A stretch of 64,000 nucleotides of DNA from Rhynchopus sp. YZ270_cl-10 (Eukaryota > Euglenozoa > Diplonemea > Diplonemida > Diplonemidae), in assembly GCA_964035575.1 (NCBI GenBank), contig OZ037864.1, positions 1,116,001-1,180,000 on the forward strand. The letters are read 5' to 3'. The notes below the pieces were generated by a model. The model saw nothing but the letters and a program-made list of their open reading frames with translations, ran no database searches and was not told where the DNA came from. The position numbers and the translations under genes are program-made. How positions within the stretch are numbered: the first letter of the stretch is position 1; every line of letters starts with the position of its first letter. Below, one piece after another: positions 1 through 9,930 of the stretch.

Positions 1-658
1 AACTCCAATCCAGACCATTGTGCGCAAAACCAAACTCCCTCCCCCCCCATTTCCTCTCAAAAAATATGAGAGCAGAATTTAAAGCCTGGAGATCTTAGAT
101 CGTTTTCAATTTTTTTCTTCATTTTTTCAAAAAAAACAATAACAAATTATTAAGGGCACATTTGTGCAGACGGGTGGGCTGGGAGGGAAGTAACACGCGT
201 GGTGATACACGTTGACAACACTAGAGTCCTACTCTTTATTTTTTTTATTTTTTTTGAAAAAAAAAATCATGTGCGGACCACTGCTGGGGTGATCGCAGTG
301 CCGAATTATTCTTTAAAGACCACAGAAAGAAAACTGATGAAACCTTTGAAAATATGTGCACACAAGAGGCACAGCCATCTTGATAGGTTTCTTGTTTGTG
401 TCGTGTTATTATGCCTCTCATGGACATAGAGTATCCAGTAGAATATTATTTATTTTGTTTATAAGTGAAGCGAGAGGCGGACATCTTCCCAACTTTTCTT
501 TGTTTTTACCTAGAAGGTTGCAATTAACTGAGAGAACGAGAGAGAAATAAAACCATTTTGTTAGGAATGTCCCTAAAAAAAAAAATAGATTATTTTTGTT
601 TTTATGTAGCACATGCAGAAGCGGGTCCGGGGGGGTGGGGTTTACTTTTGGCATTTAC

Positions 659-745
659 TCTCTGGGGTTCGATAACCCGCGGGAGAACCAGTGTCTGCGT
701 CTGCCAATGAACGGTGAGGCGTTTTCAACTTCTCTTTACTTCACT
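659..745 (+). repeat. B-box-like dispersed repeat, copy 1
   Basis: The copy contains CTCTGGGGTTCGATAACC, then a CTGCGTC motif and a GGTGAGGCGTTTTCAACTTC stretch. Related copies lie at 14635-14700 and 17375-17465, with partial ones at 42284-42321 and 42838-42885. The GGTTCGA core resembles a Pol III B box (tRNA T-arm), but the rest of a tRNA is missing. It is probably a short SINE-like element. Confidence 0.5.
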
Positions 746-976
746 TCTTCAAAGAGGGGACTGCAATCCGTTTTCCTTGATGTCACTTTCACACTTTTTA
801 TGTTGTCTTTTACACAGTTTTTGGAAGCACAACTTTCTAAGCCCAGCCCCATTGTGTACTTTTTTTTGGTGTGAATGCTAAAGAAAGCGTAAAACGAGGG
901 AGAAAACGGGACAGGTGTCGCCGTGGTTATTTTTGTCCCTGCCCCCTTCTGGACTTATAAAATGCAAATGCTTTAA

Positions 977-1408
977 CCCTATACACCCCAAGCTATGTTT
1001 CCAAGCCACTTTTGGTTCTTGGTTTTTTGGTCTCTCCAACCGGTAAAGGGACCCGGATGCATATATTTTGATCGCAAAATCGAGCAAAAAGTCCTAGTAG
1101 TACCCAACTTATATGAGTGCAGCTCTGTTAGCACTGAAACACCACTAAAAAGGGGCGCTTTTTCACGATCTGGGCATCTCCTGAAGTCGAAAAACCCCAA
1201 TGGGAACGACCCTGTGACCCGAAAATCCATGAAAAAAGCACCCCGAAATATGAAAAAAAACAGTGAAAATCCGGCGCTACATACATACATGAAAGATCGG
1301 TGCAAACTATTGCCACATAAAAAATGTTTTTACGAAAATGAGTTGAACCTGTCTCAAAGCATGGCGTCATTTCGAAAGCCACTGACGTGGCGCTTGGGGT
1401 ATAGGGGT
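977..1408. mobile_element. piggyBac-like MITE (non-autonomous DNA element)
   Basis: The left end reads TTAA then CCCTATACACCCCAAGC. The right end is its inverted partner, GCTTGGGGTATAGGGGT then TTAA. Inverted ends beginning CCCTA and flanked by TTAA on both sides are the hallmark of piggyBac-family elements. The 432-bp interior has no transposase, so this would be a non-autonomous deletion derivative. The right TIR differs by one or two bases, which suggests moderate age. Confidence 0.6.
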
Positions 1409-1876
1409 TTAAAAAAAAATCAAAATAACAGTCTCATACAACTTTCAGCCCCCTTTTTCGTCACTACGCGCTTGATGTGTAGGGCTCATTTTTTTTTTTT
1501 ATACTATTTTTTTCTTTGTTTATTCTCTGTTGGATTAGTGTAGCTGCTACGCAAGCAGTCTGCACTATCCAAAAATGCTTTTTTTTAGAAGGACGCTGTG
1601 CCCTATTATCCAATTCTGCTTTTCAAAGTTTTCTTTGAAGAACTACGGTCTTGCTTCTGATCTGTGTTTTTTTATTTATCCCCTCCTTCATTCCACCCCA
1701 CTCCCCATTTCCAAATACAAAAACCCTCCTCCTTCTCCTCTCCTGATCCGAATTATAATTCAAAAAAATGCTGCCCTTTCTCTTTTTTGTGCAGAGGTGG
1801 TTTGCATACCAACTGTCCCCTTTTTTTCACCTTTTTCAAACAGAAAACACAAAAAGAAAAACACAAAAAAGGTAAA

Positions 1877-2570
1877 ATGGACTCCGACAGACAAATCTCG
1901 CAGATGAAGCAGTTCATTCTGAGCGAGGCAAAGGAGAAGGCAGAAGAAATTAAAACGAAGGCCGACAACGAGGCGTACGCGTGGAGAAACGAGACCTCGA
2001 AGCGTATGAAAGAAGACATCGACCGCCAGTGCATGAAGGAGCTTGACATGCACAAGGTGGAAAAGCGTGTGGAGCAGGCCAACAAATTGAAGTCGCAGAG
2101 AGACCGCGTGCTTGCGGCACGTGCCGAGGCTGTTGAGGACCTCGAAGCAAAATCAAAAGAAAATCTGCAAAAGCTTGTTGCTGACAAGAGCAAATACCAG
2201 GTGCTCTTCAAGGCGCTCATGAAGCAGGCTGCCGACGCCGTGCAGTCCAGCAGTGGAGCCGCCACTAACGCTATTGTGCGTGTGCGCAGCGCCGACAAGT
2301 CGCTCGCCAACGACAACCTGAAGGTGAACGAGAACGTGACCCTCACCGTGGACACCACGTTCCTCAAGGACGATGTTATCGGTGGCTGCACCCTCATCGC
2401 CCAGCAGGGCCGTATCGTGTGCAACAACACCATTGCCCACCGTCTTGAGAACTGTGTTGAGGAGGTATGTCTCTTTTGCAAGACTGTCAGATACATAAAA
2501 AAAAAAACAAACAAAAACCAACAAACTTTCACAGGTGATGCCCATTCTCCGTGACGGACTCTTCGCATGA
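1877..2570 (+). CDS. V-type proton ATPase subunit E
   Basis: Subunit E is the peripheral-stalk protein that pairs with subunit G to hold the V1 catalytic head against the rotor in proton-pumping V-ATPases of acidic organelles. The 207-aa product has the family layout. An N-terminal helix rich in Lys, Glu and Ala (residues 1-110, starting MDSDRQISQMKQFILSEA) is followed by a globular C-terminal half with the VTLTVD and GGCTLIAQQGRIVCNNTI strands. Exon 1 is 1877-2464. Intron 2465-2534 starts GTATGT and ends ACAG. Exon 2 adds VMPILRDGLFA and the stop, matching the last helix of the family. The start is the first ATG after the acceptor-like CAG at 1843. Longer upstream readings lack support. Confidence 0.93.
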
Positions 2571-4102
2571 TTTTCATAATAAAAAAAAAGCCCCACCCTC
2601 TTTTATCTTCCGATGTCGTGACAGATACTCTTTTTTTTTTGATTTTTTTTGCACCACACCAATTTCTCCTGTGGGTGTGGGGTGCAGAATTCCTTATGCC
2701 CAGTGTCATCTATGTAATGAGGGTGGTTTTTTATCGAGAAAAAAAAATGTGTGTAAAAATTTTTTTTGTGTTTTTTTCCCTCTTTTTAAGCAGTGCGCCG
2801 AGTTCTGTAAGGTGGTGAGTTGTGTATTGTGGTGTCGGAAGAAAAAAAAATTAGAGCGATACAGCACCAACAATCGTTGTTTCATTTCTCTCTCTCTCTC
2901 TCCTTGTGCACCATTTTTCTTTTTTTTTGGAAAGTGTTTCTTGCAAAGAAAAATAAAGCGGGGTGAAGTCAAAAAGAGCAGCGCGCTGGGAAGGGGAGAA
3001 CACAAATCACAACAAAAAAAAAAAAAATAATGCAAAACTAATCCTTTTGTAAAGCTTAGCGTGTACTAGTGTTTGTTTGTTTGTTTGTTTTTTTATTTCC
3101 TTTTTCCCCCCCCTGTGATAACTTTTTTTTTGGGGTTTTTATTGAAGTGTCCTCGGGGTGGTGGGGTGGCAAGACACAAGAAGAATTTTTTTTTTGGTAA
3201 CTCAACTGCAAACGCAACAACTGCGCTGACTAAAAACACTACCTTTAAAAAAATAATAATATAGTTTGCCGCAAAGAGAGGGGCCAGTAACCAGAGAGGC
3301 TTTTCAGGTACATCTCTCAAAGCAACATCTCCCCCTGGGTGTTTGTGTTTGTGTTTGTGTTTCAGATGAATTTCTCTATGTCTTTGTTCGTTCAATTGCT
3401 GAGTATAAAAAAAAATTTAAAAAGGTTGGGTTTTGGCGAAGATTATCCTGTGTTTCACGTAAGGAGAGAAATTCTTTTTCCCTTCATCGCATTAATAAAA
3501 GATGATCTATTTCGCCAAAAATTAACAACAAAAAAATGGGGTGGGTGGGGCCATAAAATTGTCTCTTTTTTGCAATTCTCTGTTCGATCCGTGTGCAGTT
3601 TCCCTTCGAGAGTTTTTTTTTAAACATTTGTGTGTGCCCTAACGTTAAGACAAATCGATATAACGAGGTGGGGGGCATTAGGTGAGAGGCTCTCGAGAAA
3701 GAGGAGATTTGTGGCTTTTTTCTCTCTTTTTTCTCCCTTTTTTTGCTTGAAGATGATGTGTTTTTGTGTCCCGTGAGGCCTGTCATAACCATTTCAAGCT
3801 TTTTTTTTTTTGAGGAACCGACCTTTTTTTCCAACTCCGTGAATACGAAAAGGGAAAATAAATAGGGCACATTTTTTGTGGGGAGGGACTACGCACGTCT
3901 CCTTCTCCTTTCTCTCTCTCCTCCGTAAAAAGGGTATTTTTTTAAAAGGCAAAAAAGCAAAGAGCAAAATAAGATTAAAAAGGTAATAAAAAGGGACACC
4001 CGATTTAAAAAAAAATGTTCCTCTCCTTCTCCTCTCTCTTTTCCCTCCAATCATTCAACCACAAATCCTAAACCCCCTCTTTACCACAGACAACAGCAAG
4101 AA
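2571..4102. other. Intergenic, homopolymer-rich spacer
   Basis: I see no gene here. The sequence is dominated by T, A and pyrimidine runs, with a CT microsatellite near 2886-2900. A degenerate CGTGAGGCCTG...TTTCAAG motif near 3769-3805 may be a worn member of the hairpin repeat family. The last 80 bases form a long pyrimidine tract ending CACAG at 4089, 13 nt before the next ATG. Confidence 0.6.
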
Positions 4103-5371
4103 ATGTCGGGCCCCCACTCATCATCCCCACGGGCCTGTGGGGAGTCATCCCCGGTGCATCGGAACAAAATGGAGAATGTGCGTTTAACGAATTTGCGGAT
4201 CATTCATGACACAGAGGTGGTGCTGGGGTTGGAAGAGACGTGGGATAATGGTGTGGTAAAGTCGCACGGTGTTGTCGATGTGGACGGAGCTGCTACTGCG
4301 ACGGACTGTGCGTTTGAAGCAGATGAGCACATCACCAAGGTCGGTATTAAGTGCAGCAACGCAGAACGTCACAGCCACGTATACGCGATCACAATCCACA
4401 CCAACACCCATGGCATGCGTACCCGCTGGCTCGGTGGGGAACGTGGACAACCAAAATTCCTTGAAAAGGAGGGTCACCACGTTGTTGGGTTTGTTGGTCG
4501 TGCGTCACATGGTATTGACGCATTGGGGATCATCACTGTGGAGAACAATGCGGCAGAGTGGTCGATCCATCGGGGCAGTGTCTACGGAGGGCCTTCGGGC
4601 ATCCCCTTTGCAGACCTGGTGCAGCGTGATGTGTCGCAGCTCTCGAACTTTGTCTTGAGTGCAGCATTGAAGCAGGAAACGTCGTCCTTCATGGTAGAAT
4701 CTGCACGGCAGATCTTCTGCAAGATGCAGGCGCTGTGTCCAGACTCTGCGCAGGAGCAGGTTCTTCTTGAAGAGGCGGAGCAGTATTTTAAGGCGTCGTT
4801 CGTGCAGCTTTCACCGCAGCTTCTTTCGCCGACTGCAACGAAGTTTCGCGATGCGCATGCGAGCAGAGAATTTACGAAGGTCGCGGATTCGTTTCCGCTG
4901 TCGTTTCAGCCGTTTGCGGGGAGCTTTGTTGTGTCGGGGACGTCCGCGACGTGCGAGGTATCGGCTGGGTGGCGCACGATTCATAGCAGTACGCCGCTTC
5001 CCATTCGTGAAGGCGGGGCTGCGGTGGTGGAGATTGGGGTCATCAACGACGTACGCACAGTGGTGCTGGGTGTCTGCACCACAGACGCAACGAACGGCTT
5101 TGTCGGCAGCGACGCCACCTCCTGCGGTGTGCAGTCCTCAGGCCACATCCTCGCAGACGGCAACATCGTTGAAAACACCGAGGCAGCATACGGGCCCAAC
5201 ACCGCCCTCTTCCTTCTCGTCACTAAGACCACCCTCGCCGTCTACAAAGACCTCAAGCTCATCGCAACCCTCCCGGTGCCCAAGTCAGACGAGCTCTGGC
5301 TCGGTGCCTCCTGCTACCTTGGGCCTAACACCTTCACCGTAGTGGGGTGCAACATATGGGAAAAGGTATGA
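4103..5371 (+). CDS. Jacalin-like lectin plus SPRY-like domain protein
   Basis: This 422-aa protein probably binds sugars or other ligands; I do not know its role. Residues about 27-150 match the jacalin beta-prism pattern: paired WDNG and VKSHGVV strands, ITKVGIKCS, then HVVGFVGRASHGIDALGII, which is close to the GFHGRSG..LDAIG signature of jacalin lectins. A helical linker (about 170-265) leads to a SPRY/B30.2-like beta-sandwich (about 270-422), with FVVSG, VVEIGVIND, VVLGVC, AYGPNTALFLL and WLGASCYLG strands. It has no signal peptide or membrane segment, so it is probably cytosolic. The last codons are GTA TGA, which is also the donor form used in other genes here, so one more small exon is possible. 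Confidence 0.75.
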   Translation: MSGPHSSSPRACGESSPVHRNKMENVRLTNLRIIHDTEVVLGLEETWDNGVVKSHGVVDVDGAATATDCAFEADEHITKVGIKCSNAERHSHVYAITIHTNTHGMRTRWLGGERGQPKFLEKEGHHVVGFVGRASHGIDALGIITVENNAAEWSIHRGSVYGGPSGIPFADLVQRDVSQLSNFVLSAALKQETSSFMVESARQIFCKMQALCPDSAQEQVLLEEAEQYFKASFVQLSPQLLSPTATKFRDAHASREFTKVADSFPLSFQPFAGSFVVSGTSATCEVSAGWRTIHSSTPLPIREGGAAVVEIGVINDVRTVVLGVCTTDATNGFVGSDATSCGVQSSGHILADGNIVENTEAAYGPNTALFLLVTKTTLAVYKDLKLIATLPVPKSDELWLGASCYLGPNTFTVVGCNIWEKV

Positions 5372-5418
5372 TTATTTAGAGAAAACAAACCGAACTCCCT
5401 GCGGGTTCAAATGGATTC

Positions 5419-5970
5419 CTATAAGGGCAATGATCTATAGTACGTGGAGCAGGTCGGGTTAGGGTAAGCAAACACAGGCTGATCCAAGTCCTCTGATTCC
5501 TGTGAGTCCTCTGGGTCTGACACTATTTCGTCATGTAGCTGAACGTCTTCATCTGCATCAGCGGGCAAGTTCATGATGTCGTTCGTGTAGCTGCTGTCTG
5601 TAATGTCCTCCTCGGGTTCGTCAACCGTCATCTGCTCCACCAAGTCTAATTCCGCAGAACACATCTGCTTGTTTCTCGAGTTGAAGTAGACTTCTGTTAG
5701 CCGTGAGGCCTGTTTTTAAACGGTTGCGGAGAGAGGAGTGGACTATCCCGTAGATACACCACCCTCTCTCCGTGGCGGTGGCAGTCGCTCGCTGGCCCCA
5801 GCGAGCGACTTGGCGTGAAGGGCACCATCCAGAACGACCAAAACGACTGCCTCAGGCTTTGGTAGGGTGTTGATTTGCGACAAGATCAGGTCACAGACAA
5901 ATTGCTTGGTCTTCTTTTGGCGCCCGAGTTTGCATGTGTGCGTGCAGGTGAGATTTGCCCTCTGATGCAA
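5419..5970 (-). pseudogene. Decayed minus-strand coding fragment, family unknown
   Basis: One minus-strand frame over this stretch reads as protein-like pieces. The upstream piece is basic and ends with a hydrophobic VVLVVLDGALHAKS segment. The downstream piece is strongly acidic (DEPEEDITDSS, DADEDVQLHDE). The frame is interrupted about twice, so it is a relic. The VVLVVLDG..AK pattern faintly recalls the N-terminal metal-binding strand of 5'-3' exonucleases, but I would not assign it. It is the only coding-like stretch in this part of the window that opposes the gene direction. Confidence 0.3.
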
Positions 5971-6103
5971 TAATGAATTTGAAAACCCTTCTCCTCTGCG
6001 GTTTCCCCATCAGTCCATTAAGAGCGACAACCCTTTGCACGACTCCTTCGCTATCCATTTAGATGCCTCTTCTTCATCGCTGTGTACTCCTCCTCCAACA
6101 ATA

Positions 6104-6144
6104 ATACGTATTAATACGAAGACGTATGATACGTAGCAATACGT
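6104..6144. repeat. Cluster of ATACG/CGTAT motifs
   Basis: About six copies of ATACG or its complement fall within 41 bp, including the palindrome ATACGTAT. The cluster lies in an otherwise unremarkable spacer about 600 bp before the TPR gene. It could be a protein-binding cluster or simple-sequence drift. Confidence 0.4.
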
Positions 6145-6754
6145 GTTTTAGTTCACTAGCATAAGGGAAGGGGTACCAGAACGTCATTTGAAAAAAAAAA
6201 AAAAAAATCTACATTTTTTTTACAGGAAAAGATCGACAGTTTCAGCTCGTTTCCGCCGGAGGTGTTGGCGTGAAGATGGAGGGGATAAGGAGTGGGGTGT
6301 GGGTTGGTCAGGGGAAAACAGCTCCATTACATATTTTCAAAGACACATCGTTTTCTTTTTCTTCATTTTTCTCTCGCTGTTCTTTTCTTTTTTTCGAAAA
6401 AAAAAATCAAGGAAATAAGCGTAGCCTAGTGCCCCTCCCTTCCCTCCCACCTTCTCTTTCTCTCGCTCCTTCCTCTCTGACATTGCAAACCATCAGCGGT
6501 GAACTTCTTAGATCGACGGTACCGCCGCTCTGCGCGCCCTAACGCAAGGCTTCCTTCTTCTCTTCATGGTGTGAAGCTCCTTCTGTCCCTGCTTCCCTTA
6601 TGTTGTTCGAACGGCCGTATGGGGCCTTCAATGAGGGTCCTTTCCTTCAGCCGCCCCCTCGCCAACTTCACTTTTTTACGTTCCCCCAGAACCCATTCAT
6701 TCCTCCAAACCCTCTTCACCTCTGCCCATCCCAGGATGTAGCGGGTTCGCAACA
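6145..6754. other. Spacer and probable 5' leader of the TPR gene
   Basis: This is pyrimidine-rich sequence with A and T runs and no gene. A CCAG acceptor-like site at 6734 lies 20 nt before the start codon. An ATG-TAG mini-ORF at 6736 lies between them. Confidence 0.5.
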
Positions 6755-8936
6755 ATGCCGCACACCCTCCCTGGGAGGACCCTCGCACGGCGTCTCATCC
6801 GTACAGGGATGAAGGCTGCCTATGTGCGTGACAGGATGCACAAGGTGGTGAGAGAGAAGCGTCTTATCTTCGATGACGAGGCAGATGTGACCCGCGAGGC
6901 TTCAGCGCAGCTTGTCTCGGAAGGCTTCGCAGAGCTCCGCTACCGCTCTATCCTTATGGTGATGAAGGACGGAGTCCCCCGCCTCCCCTTCCCTTCCGCT
7001 ACGTCGCCTGAAGTGAGTCTCAACCTTACACCGAAACGGATGGTCCCCACCTGGGACGAACAGCTCAAAGGAAAGCAGACCATCACCGACATGGTCAGCC
7101 CCGTACCGGATCTCTCGAATGCTCCTCTGGAGGACCCTACTATGCGGCCGCAGAGGGAAGGATCGCGGCTGGCGCGTTTGAAGAAGTGGTGGACAAGGCA
7201 GGAGGAGGAGAGTGCGGTGCAGGATGAGGCGGTGAAGGGGATGCGTACGTTGCTGGAGCCAGGTTCGGTGGGTGACGAGGTGCCGGTGAAGCTTGCGTCC
7301 ATGCCGAGGGTGGAGCTGCGTGCGATTGTGTCGAAGAAGCTGCGGGAGGCGACAGAGCTTCTCCAGGCGGAGGAGGCGGACAATGCGGTGCAGGCGTTGA
7401 GGCTCAGCCGCGAGGCAGTGACGTTGATGCAACGTTCGCATGGACCGCGGCACCCCTCACTGCTTCCGGTCATGAATGTCTACGCATTTGCCTGTCTCCA
7501 CAACAGACAGCTCCAACACTGCGAAGTCGCAGTGCGCATCCTCGAATCACTGTTCGACGCCTTCGACCCCAACCTCCACGCAGAAAAGGGAGACGACCCC
7601 CTCGGGTTCGACCCCGTCAGAGAGCGTGCTGTGCTGCTCTCGACGACCATGCAGATGTCCTTTCTCAAGGGGGACTACCCCGCTGCAGTGGAGAATGCGC
7701 AGGGCGCGTTGAAGCTGTTTGACACAATAACGTCCGATGAAACGGTGCGTGCGGCGCGTGAAGGCGTCGCATTGATGCTGGGTGTGACACTCAGTCAGTT
7801 AGGCAGAGATGAAGAAGCGGCCAACCAGTTTAAGTCCTCTCTTGTCGAGCGTGTGAAGCATCATACTGAGGGCAGTGCGAATGTGGCGCCGAATTTGCAG
7901 TTGATGTCGATGTTTGCTTTGAAGACGAAGAACTTTGATGAGGCTTTGACACTTGCGACCAAGGCGTATAAGAACCTACATTCGACCCTAGGGGAGCACC
8001 ACCCGCGTACCATGGGGAGCATGCGGCAGGTGGCCGAGGTCTGCCTGCACACAAAGCAGTACTCCACCGCAGCGAAGTGGCTTGGTGTGCTGACGATGAT
8101 GTACATTGAATACCTCAACAGGTTCGGCACCGCGCTGTCTCCCTTGGAGCACGCGAAGGCACTGCACCTGCTCTCCCTCTCTTACCTAGGCCTGCAAAGG
8201 CCGGAGCAGGCCCTGCAGGTGGCGACAAACAGCCTGCGTCTCTTCGAGCGCGTCGTGGGGCCACTCTCACCTCTGATGAGGGAGCCGTTGCTCTCATGGT
8301 GCACTGCATACCGCATGGCAGGGTTCCATGCAAGGAAGAGGGGCGCGCAGTATGTCATCCCGGTGCTGGATCGCTTTTTGGATGTGGTGGCGGAGGCGGA
8401 GCGTAGTGGGGACGCGGCACAGCAGGGGCAGGGGCAAGGGGATGTATGTTAGCTATTATCTTTGGCATGCCTTTCAATACAACAAAAAATATCACAGCGC
8501 TGGTACTGCCTTCTCCACCTGTGCCATTACCACCTGTGGTGTGGGAATCTTTCGGAGGCTGTGGCTGCCAGGCACGCGCTCGTAGAGATGCGGCCCCCAC
8601 CGTCTCACAGTGACATTAGATTGTGGCGTGACGACCTGGAGCGGGTGAACCAAGCAGTCACAATCACGGACTGTTGGCCAGAACCCGCCGGAAACACTGA
8701 TGTGCACGGCATCGTATGTGCACCCACAAAACCCCCACTACTTGCCCTTTATGGTGCCTGCGGCAGAGGCGTTTCCGCTTTCAAAAATTTCTATGGGGTT
8801 TTAACGGTGGTCCACAAAACCCCACAGATTTCCCCCCTTTTTTCGTCGGTGCCTTACAGAGGCGTTTGCACTATCAACTTCACTTTTCATAACCGAAAGC
8901 CTCATATAAGTTTTATAAAAAAACCCCCACTCTTAT
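6755..8936 (+). CDS. Tetratricopeptide-repeat protein
   Basis: This is a helical repeat protein likely to act as a protein-binding scaffold; the partner is unknown. Exon 1 (6755-8443) encodes 563 aa. The N-terminus is basic and somewhat presequence-like (MPHTLPGRTLARRLIRTGMK). A polar linker follows, then TPR helices from about residue 185, of the kinesin-light-chain style: AVQALRLSREAVTLMQRSHG, GDYPAAVENAQGALKLF, KNFDEALTLATKAYKNLHSTLGEHHPRT and RPEQALQVATNSLRLF. Intron 8444-8497 (GTATGT...CACAG) joins in phase 0 to exon 2 at 8498, which adds another helical pair (HYHLWCGNLSEAVAARHALVEM). Another GTATGT donor at 8714 and a TTTGACAG acceptor at 8936 suggest a third short exon encoding about 23 hydrophobic residues (8937-9008). 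I end this feature at that acceptor because the 3' end is uncertain. Confidence 0.75.
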
Positions 8937-9225
8937 TTGACAGGTAGCAGTCTTCATTGCATTCATATGCATAGATGTGATACTCCACTACAGCCAACAA
9001 GATGAGGGCAGTTGAGGAAGACAAAGACGGAATTGGCGTTTGTTTGGTTTTTGCCCTTTGCCAAAAAACCCCCCCATTATTTTTTTCCCGTCTCTTCGAG
9101 ACACGCACACATAGAACCAAAAAAACCGAGAAAAAACCCATTTTCTTCCCATCAATCACACCACCCCTCCTCCTCCTCAAAGTTTTCTGTACAGACATCT
9201 CGAAAAAGGGGGTTTTTTTTGCATT

Positions 9226-9930
9226 ATGAGCAAACCCGGTGCGAACAAACGCTTGGAGAAGGAGCTTCAACGCATTAAGGAGCAGTCGACCGAGGGGATT
9301 TACATTGACTTGGAGCACACAACAACGTTTCACTGGCGTGCCAGCATTGAGGGCCCTGAGGGCACACCATTTGAGGGTGGGGACTTTGTTGTTACAATGA
9401 CATTTCCACAGCAGTACCCTTTCAAGCCACCCACGGTGAAGTTCGAGACCAAGATGTTTCACCCCAATGTGTACAAGGGGGGAGACATCTGCCTGGACAT
9501 CTTGGCTGGGCAGTGGCAGCCTACCTACACCGGGGAGAAGACCTTGCTGTCGATCCAATCGCTCTTCACAGACCCAAACCCGGCATCTCCTGCAAATGGT
9601 GCTGCAGGGCAGATGTACTCAAAGGACCGCAAAAAGTACAATTTGGAGGTAAAGAAGTATACCGAGAAGCACGCTTCCGCGAACTTCAAAGCAAGAAAGG
9701 AACGCGAAAGGAAGGCCAAAGAGACCGAAGAGAAGGAGAGCAACAAACGGAAGCGGGAGGAAATGGAGCCCACCCCTCCACCGGCACAGAAGAGCCCCGA
9801 GGACCGAATGGTCGAGCAAATGAAGGAAAAGGGATGCACAGACGAGCAGCTCGTCCGCTCACTTCTCCCCATTGTAGCGGGCGACCTCGATCTCCTGACC
9901 CAGCTATACAATGACCAGCAGACGTCATGA
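9226..9930 (+). CDS. Ubiquitin-conjugating enzyme E2 with UBA-like tail
   Basis: This enzyme carries ubiquitin as a thioester and passes it to substrates with an E3. Residues 5-150 form a complete UBC fold: the FPQQYPFKPPTVKF strand-turn, the HPN motif at 79-81, catalytic Cys89 in GGDICLDIL, and DPNPASPANG after the active site. The core looks most like Rad6/UBE2A and UBE2D-type enzymes. It is extended by a charged Lys/Glu helix (about 155-190) and a final UBA-like three-helix segment (DRMVEQMKEKGCTDEQLVRSLL...GDLDLLTQLY). That gives 234 aa where core E2s have about 150, an architecture like Ubc1/UBE2K, whose UBA helps build Lys48 chains. There are no introns. Acceptor-like TACAG at 9194 lies 31 nt before the ATG. 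Confidence 0.92.
   Translation: MSKPGANKRLEKELQRIKEQSTEGIYIDLEHTTTFHWRASIEGPEGTPFEGGDFVVTMTFPQQYPFKPPTVKFETKMFHPNVYKGGDICLDILAGQWQPTYTGEKTLLSIQSLFTDPNPASPANGAAGQMYSKDRKKYNLEVKKYTEKHASANFKARKERERKAKETEEKESNKRKREEMEPTPPPAQKSPEDRMVEQMKEKGCTDEQLVRSLLPIVAGDLDLLTQLYNDQQTS

Larger units (their letters stand above)
1..1876. other. Intergenic region upstream of V-ATPase E
   Basis: I see no credible gene here. The stretch is AT-rich with many A and T runs. It holds a B-box-like repeat (about 659-745) and a piggyBac-like MITE (977-1408). It ends in a pyrimidine tract closing with CAG at 1841-1843, a likely acceptor for the next gene. Confidence 0.7.

Noticed and set aside
1753-2709. 318-aa minus-strand ORF
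   Set aside because: It lies antisense to the well-supported V-ATPase E gene and is Ser/Cys/Phe-rich, as expected for a shadow frame.
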